The translations under genes were made by a program, and so were the position numbers. Below are positions 22,942-30,601 of a stretch of 64,000 nt of DNA, piece after piece. This stretch comes from an uncultured Roseobacter sp. (GTDB taxonomy: Bacteria; Pseudomonadota; Alphaproteobacteria; Rhodobacterales; Rhodobacteraceae). Numbering within the stretch: position 1 is the stretch's first letter; every line of letters starts with the position of its first letter. Location of the stretch: positions 124,001-188,000 of the forward strand of contig NZ_CANKYM010000005.1 in assembly GCF_947488185.1 (NCBI RefSeq). The letters run 5' to 3'. Under the pieces are notes generated by a model, which searched no databases, was not told where the DNA came from, and saw only the letters and a list, made by a program, of their open reading frames with translations.

Positions 22942-23559
22942 CTAGTCGTCGGGGTTAATCAGCCCAAGCCCGCGCAAGTAGATACCGATCCCCGTTTCCA
23001 ACAGATCATCCGCCGGAAAGGGCGAAGCGCGTCCCGGTGAATTGCGCGCAAAAAGCTCAACCACCCCGTGGCTCAACGCCCAGATATGCGCTGAAAACAT
23101 GGACGCAGGCGGGCGTTTGTCTTCGGGGATGTGCTGGCTGAGATCGGTGGCAGCCTTTTCCAGAACACTGTTGGCGCGGGTGGCGACGGCGGCCAGTTCG
23201 GGCGTGCGATTTACTGAAATCCCGCTTTCAAACATCGCGATGTAGTGGCCGGGATATTTGCGCGCGAAGGCCAGATAGGCACGCCCGGTTGCGGAAAAGG
23301 CCGCCAGCGCAGAGGGTTGGCCCTTTTCATACGCGTATTCCATCAGGTCGGCAAAAATCTCGTAGCCCTGCAGCGCGGCTTCGGCAATCAGGTCCTCACG
23401 CCCTTCGAAGTGCCGGTAGACGGCAGCAGGGGTCACGCCCGCCTGTTTGGCCGCCTCTGACAGGGTGAAGCCCATCGGTCCCCGTGCCTCGATCAGCTGC
23501 AGCGCCGCGTCAATCAAAGCCTGACGCAGGTTGCCATGATGATAGCCGCGTTTAGGCAT
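22942..23559 (-). CDS. TetR-family transcriptional regulator
   Basis: A 205-residue regulator. The N-terminal helix-turn-helix is residues 25-55 (FTLSEAAKQAGVTPAAVYRH followed by FEGREDL), and the rest is an all-helical ligand-binding domain of the TetR_C_33/WHG type. The start MPKRGYHHGNLRQALIDAAL is typical of this subgroup and overlaps the ppk2 3' end by 8 bases, so the two genes are probably one transcript. The ligand and targets are unknown. Its stop immediately abuts the end of the convergent Hint gene. Confidence 0.88.
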   Translation of the reverse strand: MPKRGYHHGNLRQALIDAALQLIEARGPMGFTLSEAAKQAGVTPAAVYRHFEGREDLIAEAALQGYEIFADLMEYAYEKGQPSALAAFSATGRAYLAFARKYPGHYIAMFESGISVNRTPELAAVATRANSVLEKAATDLSQHIPEDKRPPASMFSAHIWALSHGVVELFARNSPGRASPFPADDLLETGIGIYLRGLGLINPDD

Positions 23560-24421
23560 CCCAGATGTCCGGCCCACCGCAAATCGATGTGTCGATCTTG
23601 CCAATCGCGCGGGCATCCTTGCGCGCGTAGTCCAACCCGTGCAGCACCGTGCGGATGGCGTTGAGCCGCGCGCGGCGCTTGTCGTCTGATCTCACGATGG
23701 TCCAGGGGGTCGCTTCTCTGTGGGTCCGCGTCAGGGTTTCTCCAATCGCATCCGTGTAGGCGTCCCAGCGTTTGAGACCCTCGACGTCAATCCAGCTGAG
23801 TTTCCACTGTTTCAGCGGGTCGCATTCCCGCGCCAAAAGGCGCCGCAGTTGCTCGGCGCGCCCGACGTTCAGCCAGAATTTGAAAAGATGTACGCCATCT
23901 TCCACCAACGTGTCCTCGAAGGGCGTCACCTGCGTGAAAAAGTTCTCCCGTTCCGTGTCGGAGCAGAAATCAAAGACCTTCTCGACAACGCCGCGGTTGT
24001 ACCAGCTGCGATCATAGAACGCCATTTCACCAACCGTCGGCAGATGGGCCACATAGCGCTGGAAATACCATTGCCCCGCCTCTGTATCGGTCGGTTTCTG
24101 CAAGGCGACGATACGGGCACCGCGCGGATTAAGATTGGCGCGGAAGCGGCTGATTGTACCGCCTTTTCCGGCACCGTCACGACCTTCATAGACGATCACG
24201 ACACGTGCACCGCTTTCCTTGACCCAGGCCTGCATCTTGACCAGTTCGATCTGCAGGGCTGCCAGTTCCTTCTCGTAGGGCTTGCGCGCCATACGCTCGC
24301 TGTGCGGGTAGGTATCGGACAGGATATCGCCCTTTTCACTCCGCTTGATGGCGGCGCGGATGTCCTTGGGGGCTTCTGAGGCAAAGTAGGTGCTGATCGC
24401 GCCGTCAAATGGCAGGTTCAT
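23552..24421 (-). CDS. ppk2: Polyphosphate kinase 2 (PPK2)
   Basis: A 289-residue single-domain PPK2. Walker A is EGRDGAGKGG at 79-88, Walker B lies in AFYDRSWYNRGVVEKV, and the lid region follows (RREDIFF-type positions replaced by FTQVTPFEDTLVEDG). It also has the family C-terminal WTIVRSDDKRRARLNAI. PPK2 enzymes use polyphosphate to phosphorylate nucleotides, mainly GDP or ADP. The single-domain length and sequence fit class I, which phosphorylates nucleoside diphosphates. It is followed by an overlapping tetR gene. Confidence 0.93.
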   Translation of the reverse strand: MNLPFDGAISTYFASEAPKDIRAAIKRSEKGDILSDTYPHSERMARKPYEKELAALQIELVKMQAWVKESGARVVIVYEGRDGAGKGGTISRFRANLNPRGARIVALQKPTDTEAGQWYFQRYVAHLPTVGEMAFYDRSWYNRGVVEKVFDFCSDTERENFFTQVTPFEDTLVEDGVHLFKFWLNVGRAEQLRRLLARECDPLKQWKLSWIDVEGLKRWDAYTDAIGETLTRTHREATPWTIVRSDDKRRARLNAIRTVLHGLDYARKDARAIGKIDTSICGGPDIWDA

Positions 24422-24470
24422 GGGCCCTCCGGGGCAGGTGCTCTGCTTTCAATATGGGATGTTAACAGGC

Positions 24471-25436
24471 TTAACGCAAACCTGCGCGGGTTGCCGCCCG
24501 GTCAATGGACGCTTCGACGGCATCAGGGTCGGCGTGATGTGGCATATGGCCCACACCTTGCATTCGGATCAGCGTCGCATTGGGCAGTAATTGCGCCAGA
24601 GGTTCGGAGTGAACGCGCAGCGGCACGATGGTATCTTCGGTGCCATGCAGGATTTCCACGGGCAGGCTCAGGCTAGGGTACTGCGTTGCCATCTCGACGA
24701 CATGCGGGCGCAGGCTGTTGACCTGTTGCGCATTCGCACGCAGCGTGGGGCGGCGCAGTGTCATTTCGGGCCCGAAGTGATCGAGATACCCGTCAGGTGT
24801 CGCTTGTGGCGCGAAAATGGAGGCGACCGCCTCCTCAATGCGCGCCGCGGGGGCAAAGGCCGCAATCAGGGGGATCATCAACGCGCTGCCAATCCGCGTC
24901 GAATTGATCTGGTAGAGCAGGCCGAGGTTGCCGGGCCAGGGGTTGGAGGCGGCCCCGAGCAGGACCAACGCCGCCGTATCCTCCGGCCGTTCCAGCGCCC
25001 AGGCCAGCGCCACAGCACCGCCGTAGGAATGGCCCAGAACAATCGGACGTGTCACCCCAACCTGATCCAGCGCTTTTTGCAGCACGCGCGCCTGCACCGC
25101 CGGCGGTTCGGCCCAGGTGTTCAACACGCCGGTATAGCTCTCCCCTGCGCGACTGCTCCAGCCCAGCCCCGGGCGGTCCACCATGATGACGCGGTAGCGG
25201 TCGGTCAGACGCCCCATCAAGTCGAAGGTAAAATCGCGCATTGATCCGTTTGCGCCGTGGATCAGAACCAGATCCGGGCCTTGCCCTTCGATGCGCAGAT
25301 GAACGCGCGTGCCATCCACCTCGATAAATTGACCGGAGGGTGGATAGGCGGTTTCAGCCTGCGTTTCACGCGCCGCGGCGCGCCAGTGCACGACCGCAAC
25401 GGTCAGCAGGATCAGCAAGAGGGCAAAGAGCAGCAC
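24471..25436 (-). CDS. Alpha/beta hydrolase
   Basis: A serine hydrolase with an N-terminal hydrophobic anchor (VLLFALLLILLTVAVVHW), the oxyanion motif LVLIHGANGS, the nucleophile elbow LGHSYGGA, and a C-terminal histidine in GVGHMPHHADP. The membrane anchor places it in the envelope with the catalytic domain probably periplasmic. The start is uncertain. I prefer GTG at 25436, one base after the metA stop; ATG codons at 25502 or 25517 are in frame but would overlap metA by 65-80 bases. The substrate is unknown. It is the last gene of the metA cluster. Confidence 0.8.
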   Translation of the reverse strand: MLLFALLLILLTVAVVHWRAAARETQAETAYPPSGQFIEVDGTRVHLRIEGQGPDLVLIHGANGSMRDFTFDLMGRLTDRYRVIMVDRPGLGWSSRAGESYTGVLNTWAEPPAVQARVLQKALDQVGVTRPIVLGHSYGGAVALAWALERPEDTAALVLLGAASNPWPGNLGLLYQINSTRIGSALMIPLIAAFAPAARIEEAVASIFAPQATPDGYLDHFGPEMTLRRPTLRANAQQVNSLRPHVVEMATQYPSLSLPVEILHGTEDTIVPLRVHSEPLAQLLPNATLIRMQGVGHMPHHADPDAVEASIDRAATRAGLR

Positions 25437-25437
25437 G

Positions 25438-26355
25438 TTACGTCCCAATGCGTGCCATCTCGAAGGGGGCGGATTGGTATATCTCGTTGATCCAATTGCC
25501 ATAAAGGAGATGCGCATGGCTGCGCCACCGGTTCAGCGGCATCTGTGTGGGATCATCCTCCGGGTAATAATTCGCGGGCATGGTGATGGCGCTACCTTCG
25601 GCGACATCCCGGTCGTATTCCTGTTTCAGCGTATCCCGGTCGTATTCGAAATGGTTGAAGATATAGAGCGCGCGATGGTCTGGATCCTCGACCAGACAGG
25701 GGCCGACATCATCACTGCCCAGCAGTGTTCTCAGGCCCGGGGCGGCGTCGATCTCTGCCTGCCGCATCTCGGTCCAGCGGGACACGGGGATGACGCAGTC
25801 GTCGGAAAAGCCGCGCAGGTACTGCGACGCAGGCGCAAGGTTGCGGTGCCGGAAACAGCCAAACGCCTTGCCGTCCAGCATGTGTTTCTGCACGCCGTGG
25901 AAATGGTTGATCATCGCCATTCCGCCCCAGCAGACGCCAAAGGTGGAATGAACATTGGTCTGGGTCCAATCCATCACTTCGAGCAGCTCATTCCAATAAG
26001 TCACCTCTTCGAAAGCCAGATGCTCGATGGGGGCGCCGGTGATGATCAACCCATCGAATTTTTGATCCTTCACCTCCTGAAACGGGCGGTAGAAGCTCTC
26101 CATATGCGCAGCAGCGGTGTTCTTGGTCTGATGCTCCGACATGCGGATGAGGTTCAGTTCGATCTGCAGCGGGGTTGCCCCGATCAGCCGGGCAAACTGG
26201 TTCTCAGTCTGGATTTTTTTGGGCATCAGGTTCAGCAACGCAATGCGCAGCGGCCGGATATCCTGACGCGCCGCCTGATCCTCATCGACGACCATGACAC
26301 CTTCGCGCGTCAGCACGTCATAAGCGGGCAGGTCTGCGGGTATCTTGATCGGCAT
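25438..26355 (-). CDS. metA: Homoserine O-acetyltransferase MetA (MetAA type)
   Basis: A 305-residue glutamine-amidotransferase-like acyltransferase. The nucleophile is Cys142 in FGVCWGGMA, with the catalytic His/Glu in the HFEYDRDTL block. Residue 111, which sets the acyl donor, is Glu (ITGAPIE), the residue of acetyl-CoA-using MetA enzymes; succinyl-CoA enzymes such as that of E. coli have Gly. I therefore predict O-acetylhomoserine as the product, the entry to methionine synthesis. I found no SAM-II riboswitch in the short leader, only a GGGGCTGTCTCA direct repeat. Confidence 0.93.
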   Translation of the reverse strand: MPIKIPADLPAYDVLTREGVMVVDEDQAARQDIRPLRIALLNLMPKKIQTENQFARLIGATPLQIELNLIRMSEHQTKNTAAAHMESFYRPFQEVKDQKFDGLIITGAPIEHLAFEEVTYWNELLEVMDWTQTNVHSTFGVCWGGMAMINHFHGVQKHMLDGKAFGCFRHRNLAPASQYLRGFSDDCVIPVSRWTEMRQAEIDAAPGLRTLLGSDDVGPCLVEDPDHRALYIFNHFEYDRDTLKQEYDRDVAEGSAITMPANYYPEDDPTQMPLNRWRSHAHLLYGNWINEIYQSAPFEMARIGT

Positions 26356-26401
26356 GGTGTTTTTCCGGCGCTATGTCAGAGCAGTCAGATAGCCCCTTGC
26401 C

Positions 26402-26428
26402 GGGGCTGTCTCAAGGGGGGCTGTCTCA
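26402..26428. repeat. 15-base-period direct repeat in the metA leader
   Basis: GGGGCTGTCTCA occurs at 26402-26413 and again at 26417-26428, in the 91-base gap between the P-loop gene and metA. The first copy can also pair with the preceding AGATAGCCCC to make a hairpin (about 26387-26411). It may be a regulator site or a weak attenuator. The function is unknown. Confidence 0.35.
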
Positions 26429-26446
26429 CAGGTCAGTGACGCAGTC

Positions 26447-27295
26447 TTACAGGCAGGCGGCAATCAGATCCTCGAAGTCTTCCGGGGTCTTCAGGGCAGC
26501 CACCTGATCGGCGGTCACCGTCACCCCCCAGCGCGCCATGGCCGCATAGCGCGGTTGCCGATGCGCCAGTGCCCGGGCATAGGTGAAACGCACAAAAGCA
26601 TCAGGATCAACATCCACCTCGACACAATTGTTTTCGCTCAGATATTCCTGCCAGACATGGGTCAGAAATTCGGGCTGATAGGCCATGGGTTTGGGCGCGC
26701 GATCAAATCGGCGGATCAGCTCCTGCGTGTGTGCCTCATCTCCCTTGATCCAGATCAGCAGGCAGTGTTTGGCCAGATCCGCCAGCATTGCGTCGCTGTC
26801 ATCCGCCGCGTCCACCCATTCGCAGATCGACCCGCCGGTGTCACAAATGAAATGGGGATAGCCATAAAGCGCCTCGGCCCGCTCCGCGAAATGCGCGGTA
26901 TCATAGAGTGCGGAGATTTCCGCCTGCCGGAACTGGTCCTGTCGACGTGTGTATTCCGCCATTGGCAAACCGCCCTTTGACGGGTCACCGGGTTTGCCCA
27001 GATAGGTGGCTACCGGCGCCAGATTGTCAAAGGTGATGTTGGAACCGATGTAGATGCTGTCACTCATCAGCAGTTCGCGCAGGAAGGGGACTTTCATCGC
27101 CTCGGCCTTGGCGTTGTCGGTAATGAATTCGCCCATGTAACGGGTGCCGATGCGGTAGTCGATGGAGTAGTGGAACCAGTCGCCGCTGGCGCGCAGCAGG
27201 TTCGACATATGGGTCTTGCCGAGACCGGACATGCCGTAGACCAGCACGGATTTACGCGGGGCAGCGCGCCAGTCGGCAGCGGAAGAATAAAGCAT
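26447..27295 (-). CDS. P-loop ATPase of unknown function
   Basis: A 282-residue protein with one clear Walker A motif, GMSGLGKTH at 21-29, preceded by a beta strand SVLVYG. Other blocks (FHYSIDYRIGTRYMGEF, FICDTGGSICEWVD, LLIWIKGDE) resemble a kinase-like or gluconate/shikimate-kinase-like P-loop fold rather than an AAA+ machine. It lies upstream of metA on the same strand with a 91-base gap. I recognise it as a conserved roseobacter type but not its function. There is no signal peptide. Nucleoside triphosphate binding is solid; catalysis is unknown. Confidence 0.75.
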   Translation of the reverse strand: MLYSSAADWRAAPRKSVLVYGMSGLGKTHMSNLLRASGDWFHYSIDYRIGTRYMGEFITDNAKAEAMKVPFLRELLMSDSIYIGSNITFDNLAPVATYLGKPGDPSKGGLPMAEYTRRQDQFRQAEISALYDTAHFAERAEALYGYPHFICDTGGSICEWVDAADDSDAMLADLAKHCLLIWIKGDEAHTQELIRRFDRAPKPMAYQPEFLTHVWQEYLSENNCVEVDVDPDAFVRFTYARALAHRQPRYAAMARWGVTVTADQVAALKTPEDFEDLIAACL

Positions 27296-27356
27296 GTGGT
27301 CCGTCCTGACGGCGTGAGTGGCCCTCAGTCCTAGCTGCGACCATGGAAGGGGTCAA

Positions 27357-28283
27357 TCAGTCTGCGACAACCCGCGGCGATTTTCGACGCCTGCGCAGGA
27401 GCCGCCCGTCCAGTACCGCAAGCCCCAGCGCCAGCAGCGCAAAACCGGCGTAGACATTGGGGCTCAACTTTTCATCCAGCACCAGCGCGCCGAGCAGGAT
27501 GGCAAAGGGGGTGATCAGCAAGGTGACCAGCATCAGGTTCCCGCTGCCCGCCCGCGCCAGCACGTAGTAATAAAGCAGATAAGCCCCGGCGGTGGCGATC
27601 ACCGCGTAGTAGGCAATGGCGATCAGCGTCACGGGTGCGAGGTCGAATTGGATCGGGCCTTCGACTACCACGGCAAGGGGCAGGGTGACGAGGGTCGAGC
27701 CAGTCAGCATACCGGCGGCGGCCACCTGTGGGGAAAGCCCCGACAGGGTCTTGCGGCCCCAGACGCTGGCCAATGCGTAGGAGATCGTCCCGCCGAGCAC
27801 GGCAAGCTGGGCGAGCGATTGCAGATTGAAATCCCGCAGGTTTTCCAGCCCGATGACCGTGGCGACACCGGTGAACCCAAACGTGACGCCAATGGCTTTT
27901 CGCAGGCTCAACCGCTCGTCCGCAAAGAAGATCGCCGCCGTGATGACCCCGAACACGGCAGTCGCGGCGTTGAGGATGGAGGTCAGCCCTGTTTCGATGT
28001 GCAGCTGCCCCCAAGCCATCAGGCCAAAGGGGATCACGTTGTTGAGCAATCCCATGATCAGGAACGCCATCCAAACGGCAGGATCACGCGGGACCGGCAG
28101 CCGCATGACCGCAACCACCAGCCAGAGCACGAGCATCGCCCAGAAGGTGCGGTGCGCCACAGAGGTCAGCGGGCCGATTTCATCCAATGCGATGCGAATC
28201 GACAGAAAGGAGGCGCCCCAGATCATCGCGAGCAGGATCAGTGCGGCCCAGGTCCTGGTCGAGAGGGTCATTTGCTGTGTCAT
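27357..28283 (-). CDS. EamA-family (DMT) transporter
   Basis: A 308-residue inner-membrane protein of about ten transmembrane helices arranged as two EamA repeats (residues 10-145 and 155-295). Typical sequence includes LILLAMIWGASFLSIRIAL at the start and FAILLGALVLDEKLSPNVYA in the second repeat, followed by a basic C-terminal tail. The drug/metabolite superfamily exports amino acids, purines or other small metabolites; the substrate is not readable. It stands alone between the FadL-type porin gene and the P-loop gene. Confidence 0.88.
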   Translation of the reverse strand: MTQQMTLSTRTWAALILLAMIWGASFLSIRIALDEIGPLTSVAHRTFWAMLVLWLVVAVMRLPVPRDPAVWMAFLIMGLLNNVIPFGLMAWGQLHIETGLTSILNAATAVFGVITAAIFFADERLSLRKAIGVTFGFTGVATVIGLENLRDFNLQSLAQLAVLGGTISYALASVWGRKTLSGLSPQVAAAGMLTGSTLVTLPLAVVVEGPIQFDLAPVTLIAIAYYAVIATAGAYLLYYYVLARAGSGNLMLVTLLITPFAILLGALVLDEKLSPNVYAGFALLALGLAVLDGRLLRRRRKSPRVVAD

Positions 28284-28335
28284 GCCGGGAGCCTAGGCAG
28301 GGCCGGGTCGAATAGCCACCCGGATCATGCGCGAA

Positions 28336-28363
28336 AGCCCCGCAGATTTTCGTCCACGGGGCT
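28336..28363 (-). terminator. Hairpin after the FadL-type porin gene
   Basis: On the minus strand AGCCCCG pairs with CGGGGCT around a 14-base loop, followed by TTTC. It starts 28 bases after the porin stop codon. It is a plausible but weak intrinsic terminator. Confidence 0.45.
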
Positions 28364-28390
28364 CTCGGGTTTGTTCGGTCGTCTAGTACG

Positions 28391-29512
28391 TCAGAAGGTG
28401 TAGCCGATCTTGACGCCAATGGCGACAGCATCGTTGTTTTCGAATGTGCCTGCCGGGGAGAATGGCCCGGCAACGGTCGTTGTATCCCCGATCCGCACGT
28501 AGCGGATACCGGTTGTGATCTTCATCTTGCCCTGCGTGTAGATCGCGGCAAGGCCGACACTGCGCTGGCCATCGGAGGGGCCGAGGTTGGTGAACAGATT
28601 GCCTTGCGTCTGCTCGTATCCCAAGGAGGCTGCGACGGACCATGTGTCGTTCAGTTTCCGCCCGACGCCGAGTGTATAGGTGGTCACATCTTCAGCGTAG
28701 CTCAGCAAAGATGCGCCGCCGGTGCGCTGGAAGTACAAGGAGGGGGTCAGGGCAAAGTCGGACCAGTCCACCCAGCGGATGCCACCAAACAAGAGTGTGT
28801 TGGGCGCAATGCCGGTTTGAAACGCAAGATTAAGCGACTGTGGTGTTTCGAACTCGGTGACGGATGATCTTGTTCCCAGAGCCACGCTCGTCTCGAAGGT
28901 GTCGTTGGCGTGCGATATCTCGGAGTTATACGTCAAAGAAACACGCAGCGCGATTTCGGGCTTCTCATAGGCGACACCGAAAACATATCCCACACCATAA
29001 TCGCGAGAGGCATCAACGGCGTAGTCAAGGTTCAGCGCGGGAACAGGAGTGTTGAACTGGATCGTAGCATTGGCTTCTGCGGATTGCAGCCGCAGGCCCC
29101 CGTAAACGCTCGCGCCATTGCCGACATTGTATTGCAAGAGGCCGGTCAGTGCCATCGAATCGTATTCGGCTGAAGAGCCGGCCGCAAAGTAACCGGTGCC
29201 CGTGGGGTAATCGACCGAGGCATCGAACGGCTGGTCAAGGATAATTGCGTAGGACAGCCGGTCATTGATATCCGCCTTATATGCGGCGCCGTATTGCTGG
29301 TACGCGGGTGAAATATCGCCAGACCCGACCCCGGGTGTGAGGGTTGTTCCAGTACCGCTCAGTGTCGGCGATATGGTGGCAAAGCTGAATTCGATGTAAC
29401 GCCCATCTTCGAAGAGCACGTCAACAGGCTGTCCCGTCCGGTCCAGGGCACCTGCGTGCGCGCCCCCGGCAGCAAGACACAATGCCGTTACACTTTTAAG
29501 GTAGTTTCTCAT
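28391..29512 (-). CDS. OmpP1/FadL-family outer membrane protein
   Basis: A 373-residue protein with a signal peptide (MRNYLKSVTALCLAAGGAHA, cleavage after AHA) and an alternating beta-strand pattern ending in VAIGVKIGYTF, the terminal Phe of an outer-membrane barrel. The N-terminal mature part and the DLRQ-type plug region, together with the length, fit the FadL/TodX family that carries long-chain fatty acids or other hydrophobic compounds through the outer membrane. It is a single gene. A GGGGAGGAG ribosome-binding site lies just before the ATG. Confidence 0.82.
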   Translation of the reverse strand: MRNYLKSVTALCLAAGGAHAGALDRTGQPVDVLFEDGRYIEFSFATISPTLSGTGTTLTPGVGSGDISPAYQQYGAAYKADINDRLSYAIILDQPFDASVDYPTGTGYFAAGSSAEYDSMALTGLLQYNVGNGASVYGGLRLQSAEANATIQFNTPVPALNLDYAVDASRDYGVGYVFGVAYEKPEIALRVSLTYNSEISHANDTFETSVALGTRSSVTEFETPQSLNLAFQTGIAPNTLLFGGIRWVDWSDFALTPSLYFQRTGGASLLSYAEDVTTYTLGVGRKLNDTWSVAASLGYEQTQGNLFTNLGPSDGQRSVGLAAIYTQGKMKITTGIRYVRIGDTTTVAGPFSPAGTFENNDAVAIGVKIGYTF

Positions 29513-29643
29513 GAATCTCCTCCCCAGAAGATGCGCCTATAATTCTGCGTGATGTTTTCAAGTAGGCAGGGGCAATAAATCACGATCCCCGGTCCGGTCA
29601 ATTCGTGACGCTAGGGAAGCCTCGGCTGTTACCCCACGTAAAA

Positions 29644-30507
29644 TCAAGTCTTTTGCCGGGTTTCGACCCAAATGTTCAAATAGTTGCCTGCAAAGATGAT
29701 TCCGGCCCCCAGAAAAACCCAGACGTCGACGGTCTCATTGTAGAGCAGCATTCCGATGATCGCGATGGCGGGCAGGCGGATGAAATCGATCGGCACCACC
29801 ACCGTCGCAGGGGCAATCGCCAGCGCGTTTGTCATGCAATAGTGCGCCAGCAGACCGGCAAACCCAATCATGATCACAAAGGGGAGACTGGCCGCATCCG
29901 GCAGGGCGATGTCGCCGTCGTACCCGGCGGCAATCAGGCCCATCACCAGCTGCATCGTGGTCAGGTAGAAGAGAATGCAGGTGATGCTCTGGCTGCGCGT
30001 CAGCCGTTTGGTGAACATGATCGTCAGCGCAAAGAAGATGGCAGAGGCCGCCGCCGTAACCACACCCGCGTTGATGCCCGCCATATCGGGGCGCGCCACG
30101 ATCAGGATGCCGATGAATCCCATGATGGCCGCGATCCCCCGCACCAGAGTCAGCCGCTCGCCCAGGATAAGCGGGGACAGGACGATCACCCACAGCGGCG
30201 AGGTGAATTCCAGGGCAAAGACCTGCGCCAGCGGGATCACCGTCACCGCATAGAACCACAGGTTCTGCCCGGTGAAATGCGCCATATTGCGCACCAGATG
30301 CGCGCCCAGACTGTCGCGGTTGATCTGCCGCCATGTGCCTGTAATCACGGCAACGACCACCACCACGACCACACCGATCAGGCTGCGGTACATCATGATC
30401 TCAAAGGTATCGAGCTGGGCAGCGGCTTCGCGCCCCGCGACCGCCATGGTGGAGAAGGACGCGATCGCACCACTCATCCACAGCGCGGCCTTGAGAATGG
30501 GGGACAT
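29644..30507 (-). CDS. EamA-family (DMT) transporter
   Basis: A 287-residue protein of about ten transmembrane helices with two EamA repeats. Examples are SLIGVVVVVVVAVITGTW, then MAHFTGQNLWFYAVTVIPLA, and in the second half DFIRLPAIAIIGMLLYNETV. This subgroup resembles S-adenosylmethionine or riboflavin-type exporters only weakly, so no substrate is assigned. It is distinct in sequence from the other EamA gene at 27357. It lies downstream of guaA on the same strand with 94 bases between. Confidence 0.87.
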   Translation of the reverse strand: MSPILKAALWMSGAIASFSTMAVAGREAAAQLDTFEIMMYRSLIGVVVVVVVAVITGTWRQINRDSLGAHLVRNMAHFTGQNLWFYAVTVIPLAQVFALEFTSPLWVIVLSPLILGERLTLVRGIAAIMGFIGILIVARPDMAGINAGVVTAAASAIFFALTIMFTKRLTRSQSITCILFYLTTMQLVMGLIAAGYDGDIALPDAASLPFVIMIGFAGLLAHYCMTNALAIAPATVVVPIDFIRLPAIAIIGMLLYNETVDVWVFLGAGIIFAGNYLNIWVETRQKT

Positions 30508-30601
30508 GAGGATACCTTGATTTGGGCGAGGGTCGCGAGGGGAGGCTTAGATCACGTTCCCGGACTGTCGCCCTCGTGACGGGAGCCTGAACATCACCGG
30601 G

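Noticed and set aside
26356..26446. SAM-II riboswitch in the metA leader
   Set aside because: SAM-II elements precede metA in several alphaproteobacteria, but the short leader here shows only a direct repeat and a small hairpin and none of the SAM-II pseudoknot sequence.
27318..28403. A 361-codon plus-strand frame opposite the EamA transporter
   Set aside because: Its composition (Gln, Arg, Asp, His rich with repeats such as QGDQHQ) is the usual reverse image of a hydrophobic membrane protein.
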